From: Lachnospiraceae bacterium
GTDB taxonomy: Bacteria > Bacillota > Clostridia > Lachnospirales > Lachnospiraceae
Length of the DNA stretch: 9,133 nucleotides
NCBI GenBank assembly: GCA_024691065.1
Contig: JAILOA010000050.1
Span: forward strand, 1-9,133
Direction of reading: 5' to 3'
The first letter of the stretch is position 1. Each line of letters starts with the position of its first letter. Under the pieces are notes generated by a model. That model did not search any database. It was not told where the DNA came from and was given only the letters and a program-made list of their open reading frames with translations. Made by a program: the position numbers and the translations under genes. This document shows, piece after piece, positions 5,639 to 9,133 of the stretch.

Positions 5639-6421
5639 CTATTCCTTGTCTAAAAACTCTTCTATAACCTCTGCGCAAAGTAAATCGTTAGTAACCTTTA
5701 TAAATGTACCCTTCATTCCCAAAGAATGTGAATGAATAATACCGGCCGACTCACATTTTTTCAATGCATTTATAATAACCGATCGTGTAATACCTATTTC
5801 ACTTGCAAGCTTACTGGTTACAATCCTTCCCTCACGACTGTCTCCAAGCTGAACAATGATATTGTAAACCGCCTTTAACTCCAATGAAGACAATGTTTTA
5901 AGCGCGATTGTAACATCATCCGACTGCTTTGTCGCAATCATATTTTCTTCACTCATGGACATTCTCATTGCAAGTCCGACAACTATGATTGAATGCTCGA
6001 AAAGAATTATATCATCAATAGAATAATCCGAATGATTATTATAAATCAAAACCGAACCATAACTCTTTTTAGCCATTAAAATAGGCGAAATCATAGCATG
6101 ATAACCCCTCACTCCTTCAAAATTCAATCCAAGATTAGAGAGGTTAATATTATCATGAGTAGATAAAATACTCATAATCCTGTTACTTATACTACTATCG
6201 ACCATATCGCCTCTTTTTAATTTATCAAGGCCCGGTATAGGGTCAATTTCCGGCAATTCCGTAATTCCCAATACTTTACCGCGTCTGCTGAAAATAATAA
6301 CATTAGACTTCATGGTAGCAGACAACATTTTACTAAATATAGCAAAATCAAGCTTATCGGATTCCTCTTCCATAATTAACCAGTTTATTTTTCTGGTTTT
6401 ATCCAACAACTCAATACTCAT
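5639..6421 (-). CDS. codY: CodY, GTP- and branched-chain-amino-acid-sensing regulator
   Basis: The global nutrient regulator of low-GC Firmicutes; when GTP and Ile/Leu/Val are plentiful the CodY dimer binds DNA and represses starvation genes. It has 260 residues from the chosen start, close to the 259 of Bacillus subtilis CodY. Family marks are MSIELLDKTRKIN at the start, FSRRGKVLG (44-52) in the GAF ligand-binding domain, and the winged-helix DNA-binding domain, SEIGITRSVIINALKKCESA (207-226) followed by HSLGMKGTFIKV (232-243), which is nearly identical to other CodY proteins. The middle of the GAF domain (about 55-105) is much less like the Bacillus protein. The ATG at 6421 is preferred over the in-frame TTG at 6439. 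It lies directly downstream of topA, as in many clostridia, but has its own promoter and no visible CodY box nearby. Confidence 0.97.
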   Translation of the reverse strand: MSIELLDKTRKINWLIMEEESDKLDFAIFSKMLSATMKSNVIIFSRRGKVLGITELPEIDPIPGLDKLKRGDMVDSSISNRIMSILSTHDNINLSNLGLNFEGVRGYHAMISPILMAKKSYGSVLIYNNHSDYSIDDIILFEHSIIVVGLAMRMSMSEENMIATKQSDDVTIALKTLSSLELKAVYNIIVQLGDSREGRIVTSKLASEIGITRSVIINALKKCESAGIIHSHSLGMKGTFIKVTNDLLCAEVIEEFLDKE

Positions 6422-6425
6422 TATT

Positions 6426-6430
6426 CCTCC
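6426..6430 (-). promoter_or_regulatory. Ribosome site that decides the codY start
   Basis: GGAGG on the minus strand lies four bases before the ATG at 6421. It falls within the codons of the longer form that would start at TTG 6439, so the shorter start is right; it also matches the usual CodY N-terminus and length. Confidence 0.85.
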
Positions 6431-6474
6431 AACAATCAATTACTTAAATATAACAAATCGATAACAATTAATTG

Positions 6475-6503
6475 ATTATAATATAACGATTTATTAATGT
6501 ATC
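6475..6503 (-). promoter_or_regulatory. Candidate promoter for codY
   Basis: A perfect minus-strand -10 TATAAT (6480 to 6475) has, 17 bases upstream, a partial -35 GATACA (6503 to 6498, matching the last three consensus bases). The predicted leader is about 45 bases. It lies in the 98-base gap between topA and codY, in which no terminator is visible, so topA transcripts may also enter codY. Confidence 0.45.
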
Positions 6504-6519
6504 GATTCATTATTTTAAG

Positions 6520-8610
6520 CTATTGATCCTTATTTTCTTCTTTTTTTAATATTACATGCTCGCATTTTTCATTCATACATACGAGTTTTTTACCTTTTTC
6601 AACCATATATCCGCCACATTTTTCACAACGGACATTTGCCGGCTTTTGCCATGATACAAAATCACAATCAGGGAAATTAATACATCCGTAAAATCTTCGT
6701 CCGTTCTTAGTTTTCTTGATTACGATTTCTCCACCGCATTTAGGGCATAAAACATCTGTCTTTTCAAAATAAGGCTTAGTATTCTTACAATCCGGAAATC
6801 CCGGGCATGCCAGGAATTTTCCATATGGTCCGTACTTTATAACCATATTTCTTCCGCATTTCTCACATACCTCATCTGATTCCTCATATTTTAATTCAAC
6901 ATGCTCAAGCTCTTCCTCAGCCTTTTTAACAGCCGAGTCCAAATCAGGATAAAAATTCTCTATAATGGTCTTCCAATTGATTTCTCCAAGCTCAACACCA
7001 TCAAGAAGTCCCTCAACCGTAGCAGTAAAATCAACATCTACGATACTTGGAAATTCGGCCTTCATAATATTATTTACAACTTCGCCAAGTTCTGTTATAT
7101 ATAGATTCTTCTTTTCCCTGGCAATATAATGTCTCGAAATTATAGTAATAATAGTCGGAGCATATGTACTAGGTCTTCCGATACCTAATTCTTCAAGTGT
7201 TTTAACAAGTGAAGCCTCGGTAAAATGCGGAGGTGGGCTGGTAAAATGCTGCTTCTTATCGAAATCGTCACATTTTAAACTAACACCCTTATCCAAAACC
7301 TTGGAAAGACGTTTCTTGTTTTTTACTTCCTTATCCTCTTCCATCTGATATACATCAAGATATCCGGCAAAGATATTCTTGGTATCGGATGCAGTAAATC
7401 TATATTTATCATTGTCAATTTTTACAGTCTTTGTCTCGCTGACAGCTTCAGCCATCTGACTGGCTACAAATCTTTTCCAAATAAGCTGGTATAATCTGAA
7501 TTGATCCCTTGTAAGATATTCCTTAATCTCAGCCGGTGCCAAATCAACATAAGTAGGTCTGATTGCCTCATGTGCATCCTGTATCTTCTTACCGTTCTTT
7601 GCTTTAACTGCAGTTTCGGTACCCAAATATTTCTCACCGAACTTATCAGCTATATAATCTGCTGCTGCCTTTTTAGCCTCATCGGAAATTCTGGTAGAAT
7701 CGGTACGTAAATAAGTGATAAGACCCATAGTACCTTTTCCCTTTATCTTAACACCTTCATAAAGCACCTGAGCCTCTCTCATAGTCTTTTGAGTCGTAAA
7801 ATTAAGTGCCTTTGATGCTTCCTGTTGCAAAGTGGATGTCGTAAAAGGAAGCGGTGGTTTCTTATGTCTGGTAGTTACCTTAATATCAGTAACGGAAAAT
7901 TCGGAATCACCGATTTCTTTTATCACCTTATTTACTTCATCCTCGGAGTTAAGCTCCATCTTCTCGTCAAGAGTACCGTAAAAATCAGCCTCTAAAAGCT
8001 CCTTTGCACCCTTAACCTTAAAATTCCCCATCAGAGTCCAATACTCAACAGGGATAAAGTTATTTATTTCTTCTTCTCTGTCGCAAATAATTCGAAGTGC
8101 CACAGACTGTACACGACCGGCACTAAGTCCTCTTTTAACCTTTGCCCAAAGAAGTGGACTGATTTTATAACCAACCATTCTGTCAAGCACACGACGTGCC
8201 TGCTGGGCATCAACAAGGTTCATATCTATATCTCTTGCATTTTTAATAGCATTTTTAACTGCAGTTTTAGTTATTTCATTAAATGTAATTCTATAAGCCT
8301 TCTTATCCTCCAGCTTAAGAGCTATGGATAAATGCCAGCTTATGGCTTCTCCCTCACGGTCAGGGTCGGTAGCAAGATATATCTTATCAGCCTTACTAAC
8401 AGCACGTCTAAGCTTTGCCAGTAATTCGCCCTTGCCTCTTATAGTAATGTACTTTGGTTCAAAATCATTCTCAATGTCAATTCCCATAGTACTTTTCGGT
8501 AAATCTCTAACGTGACCGTTAGATGCAATTACCTCATAGTTTTTACCCAAAAATTTTTGTATTGTTGTCGCCTTAGAAGGAGACTCTACAATTACAAGAT
8601 TCTTAGCCAT
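6520..8610 (-). CDS. topA: DNA topoisomerase I (type IA)
   Basis: Relaxes negatively supercoiled DNA by a single-strand cut and strand passage, through a 5'-phosphotyrosine link. The protein has 696 residues and is complete. The N-terminal Toprim domain starts AKNLVIVESPSKA, with Glu9 and the metal-binding DPDREGE at 82-88. The active-site tyrosine is Tyr300 in GLITYLRTDS. RGLSAGRVQSVALR (160-173) and GIGRPSTYA (476-484) are further type IA signatures. The C-terminal tail has three four-cysteine zinc ribbons: Cys582/585/602/608, Cys622/625/643/649 and Cys662/665/678/683. The ATG at 8610 gives the standard MAKNLVIVES beginning and has a ribosome site GGAAGGA; the in-frame ATG at 8622 lacks one. 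codY follows 98 bases after its stop. Confidence 0.98.
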   Translation of the reverse strand: MAKNLVIVESPSKATTIQKFLGKNYEVIASNGHVRDLPKSTMGIDIENDFEPKYITIRGKGELLAKLRRAVSKADKIYLATDPDREGEAISWHLSIALKLEDKKAYRITFNEITKTAVKNAIKNARDIDMNLVDAQQARRVLDRMVGYKISPLLWAKVKRGLSAGRVQSVALRIICDREEEINNFIPVEYWTLMGNFKVKGAKELLEADFYGTLDEKMELNSEDEVNKVIKEIGDSEFSVTDIKVTTRHKKPPLPFTTSTLQQEASKALNFTTQKTMREAQVLYEGVKIKGKGTMGLITYLRTDSTRISDEAKKAAADYIADKFGEKYLGTETAVKAKNGKKIQDAHEAIRPTYVDLAPAEIKEYLTRDQFRLYQLIWKRFVASQMAEAVSETKTVKIDNDKYRFTASDTKNIFAGYLDVYQMEEDKEVKNKKRLSKVLDKGVSLKCDDFDKKQHFTSPPPHFTEASLVKTLEELGIGRPSTYAPTIITIISRHYIAREKKNLYITELGEVVNNIMKAEFPSIVDVDFTATVEGLLDGVELGEINWKTIIENFYPDLDSAVKKAEEELEHVELKYEESDEVCEKCGRNMVIKYGPYGKFLACPGFPDCKNTKPYFEKTDVLCPKCGGEIVIKKTKNGRRFYGCINFPDCDFVSWQKPANVRCEKCGGYMVEKGKKLVCMNEKCEHVILKKEENKDQ

Positions 8611-8613
8611 ATT

Positions 8614-8620
8614 TCCTTCC
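8614..8620 (-). promoter_or_regulatory. Ribosome site that decides the topA start
   Basis: GGAAGGA on the minus strand precedes the ATG at 8610 by three bases, a slightly short spacing. It lies inside the codons that would follow an ATG at 8622, so the shorter form is preferred. A 7-bp hairpin ends six bases upstream of it. Confidence 0.75.
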
Positions 8621-8625
8621 ATTCC

Positions 8626-8644
8626 GAGATAAAAGACTTATCTC
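8626..8644 (-). promoter_or_regulatory. Leader hairpin just before the topA ribosome site
   Basis: GAGATAA (8626-8632) pairs perfectly with TTATCTC (8638-8644) around a five-base loop. In the topA mRNA it lies right in front of the ribosome site and has no U-run after it, so it is not a terminator. It may affect translation or RNA stability. Confidence 0.5.
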
Positions 8645-8684
8645 AATCCTTATCCGTTTTAGTTTGATAAAACAAACATTTCTT

Positions 8685-8713
8685 AGAATACACTATTTAT
8701 TCAATTGTTGCAA
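8685..8713 (-). promoter_or_regulatory. Candidate promoter for topA
   Basis: On the minus strand TTGCAA (8713 to 8708) and TATTCT (8690 to 8685) are 17 bases apart and each matches four of six sigma-A consensus positions. The leader to the start codon at 8610 would be about 68 bases and would include the hairpin at 8626-8644. Confidence 0.5.
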
Positions 8714-8785
8714 GGATTTTTTTATTTGAGCGTTTTAATGTATCCATTAACATGAATCATTTATATGATTTTAAGTAAAAAAGAT

Positions 8786-9133
8786 TTAAGATGGTAATAT
8801 ACTTCCATTATCAATTCTTGAAACCCACATACTCATTCCCGGTCCATGATTACCGAAAGGTCTGGTATGAAAGCCAAAACGGGTATAGAAGCTCTCCCTC
8901 TCATAAGCAGACATAAGGCTTACCATAACTGTCTCGCCCTTCTCCACGTCCTTTTCAATATAATCCATAATATCACGAATCATCGTCGTTCCGATATGCT
9001 TTCCCTGATATTCAGGATTAACAATAACATCAGTTATAAAATATGTATAACCTCCGTCACTTACTATACGAGCCATACCTACATACTTCTTTTCCTCTGT
9101 ATCATAGGCAAATATCTTGTAAAATGAATTGTC
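8786..9133 (-). CDS. GNAT-family N-acetyltransferase, 5' end cut by the window
   Basis: Transfers an acetyl group from acetyl-CoA to an amine; the substrate is unknown. The open frame runs without a stop to the window edge, giving at least 115 residues, so the true start lies outside. An internal Met (codon at 9076) is not a likely start because the reading frame and fold continue upstream as FAYDTEEKKYVGMARIV, the first strands of a GNAT domain. Motif A is clear: DVIVNPEYQGKHIGTTMI, with the Q-G-K-H-I-G acetyl-CoA pyrophosphate loop. Motif B follows as YERESFYTRFGFHTRP, typical of small GNAT enzymes. The C-terminus PGMSMWVSRI is also common in this group. No strong terminator separates it from topA; the 175-base gap contains two weak AT hairpins and the topA promoter. 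Confidence 0.92.
   Translation of the reverse strand, partial: DNSFYKIFAYDTEEKKYVGMARIVSDGGYTYFITDVIVNPEYQGKHIGTTMIRDIMDYIEKDVEKGETVMVSLMSAYERESFYTRFGFHTRPFGNHGPGMSMWVSRIDNGSILPS

Noticed and set aside
8735..8770. Terminator after the GNAT gene
   Set aside because: TTAATG/CATTAA and AATCAT/ATGATT form only short AT stems and no U-run follows on the minus strand.
1..9133. CodY-binding boxes (AATTTTC-W-GAAAATT type)
   Set aside because: No close match was found by eye upstream of any gene, including codY itself.

Overview
The window looks like chromosomal DNA of a low-GC Firmicute, most likely a Lachnospiraceae-type clostridium. This rests on the AT-rich composition, strong GGAGG-type ribosome sites, a topA-codY gene pair, a clostripain-family (C11) surface peptidase and a Tad-type prepilin peptidase of the kind seen in that group. 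The genus cannot be fixed from the sequence alone.

Layout: bases 1-219 are a non-coding leader with palindromes. Two plus-strand genes follow: an A24 (TadV/CpaA-like) prepilin peptidase (220-753) and a TadZ/CpaE-like protein whose P-loop is lost (1073-1996). Between them lies a 319-base gap holding five 24-bp tandem repeats. Bases 1997-2252 form a convergent intergenic region with three hairpins, two of which carry the same loop motif. From 2253 to the right edge everything is on the minus strand. In transcription order (right to left) it runs: a GNAT acetyltransferase cut by the window edge (8786-9133), topA (6520-8610), codY (5639-6421), an unrecognised membrane-anchored protein (5027-5533) that ends in a clear intrinsic terminator, and a membrane-anchored clostripain-like cysteine peptidase (2253-4802). 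Sigma-A-like promoters can be proposed in front of topA, codY and the 168-residue protein, and weaker ones before the clostripain and prepilin peptidase genes, so these look like separate transcription units rather than one operon.

How the genes may work together: topA and codY are housekeeping genes, for DNA supercoiling and for the nutrient-responsive global regulator. The two plus-strand genes belong to Tad/Flp pilus biology, yet no pilin, ATPase (TadA) or platform protein (TadB/C) is present here. They are visibly more AT-rich than the minus-strand block and look like an accessory or remnant piece. The most unusual material is non-coding: twin TTGTTA/TAACAA palindromes near the left edge, the 24-bp repeat array, the CTAAGC-loop hairpin cluster at 2140-2224, and a perfect 10-bp inverted repeat around the clostripain -10 element. 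No convincing new multi-gene system is visible.

Four start codons were set by the ribosome site or family length: clostripain at 4802, codY at 6421 and topA at 8610 (each downstream of the longest possible start), while the TadZ-like gene has no visible ribosome site.
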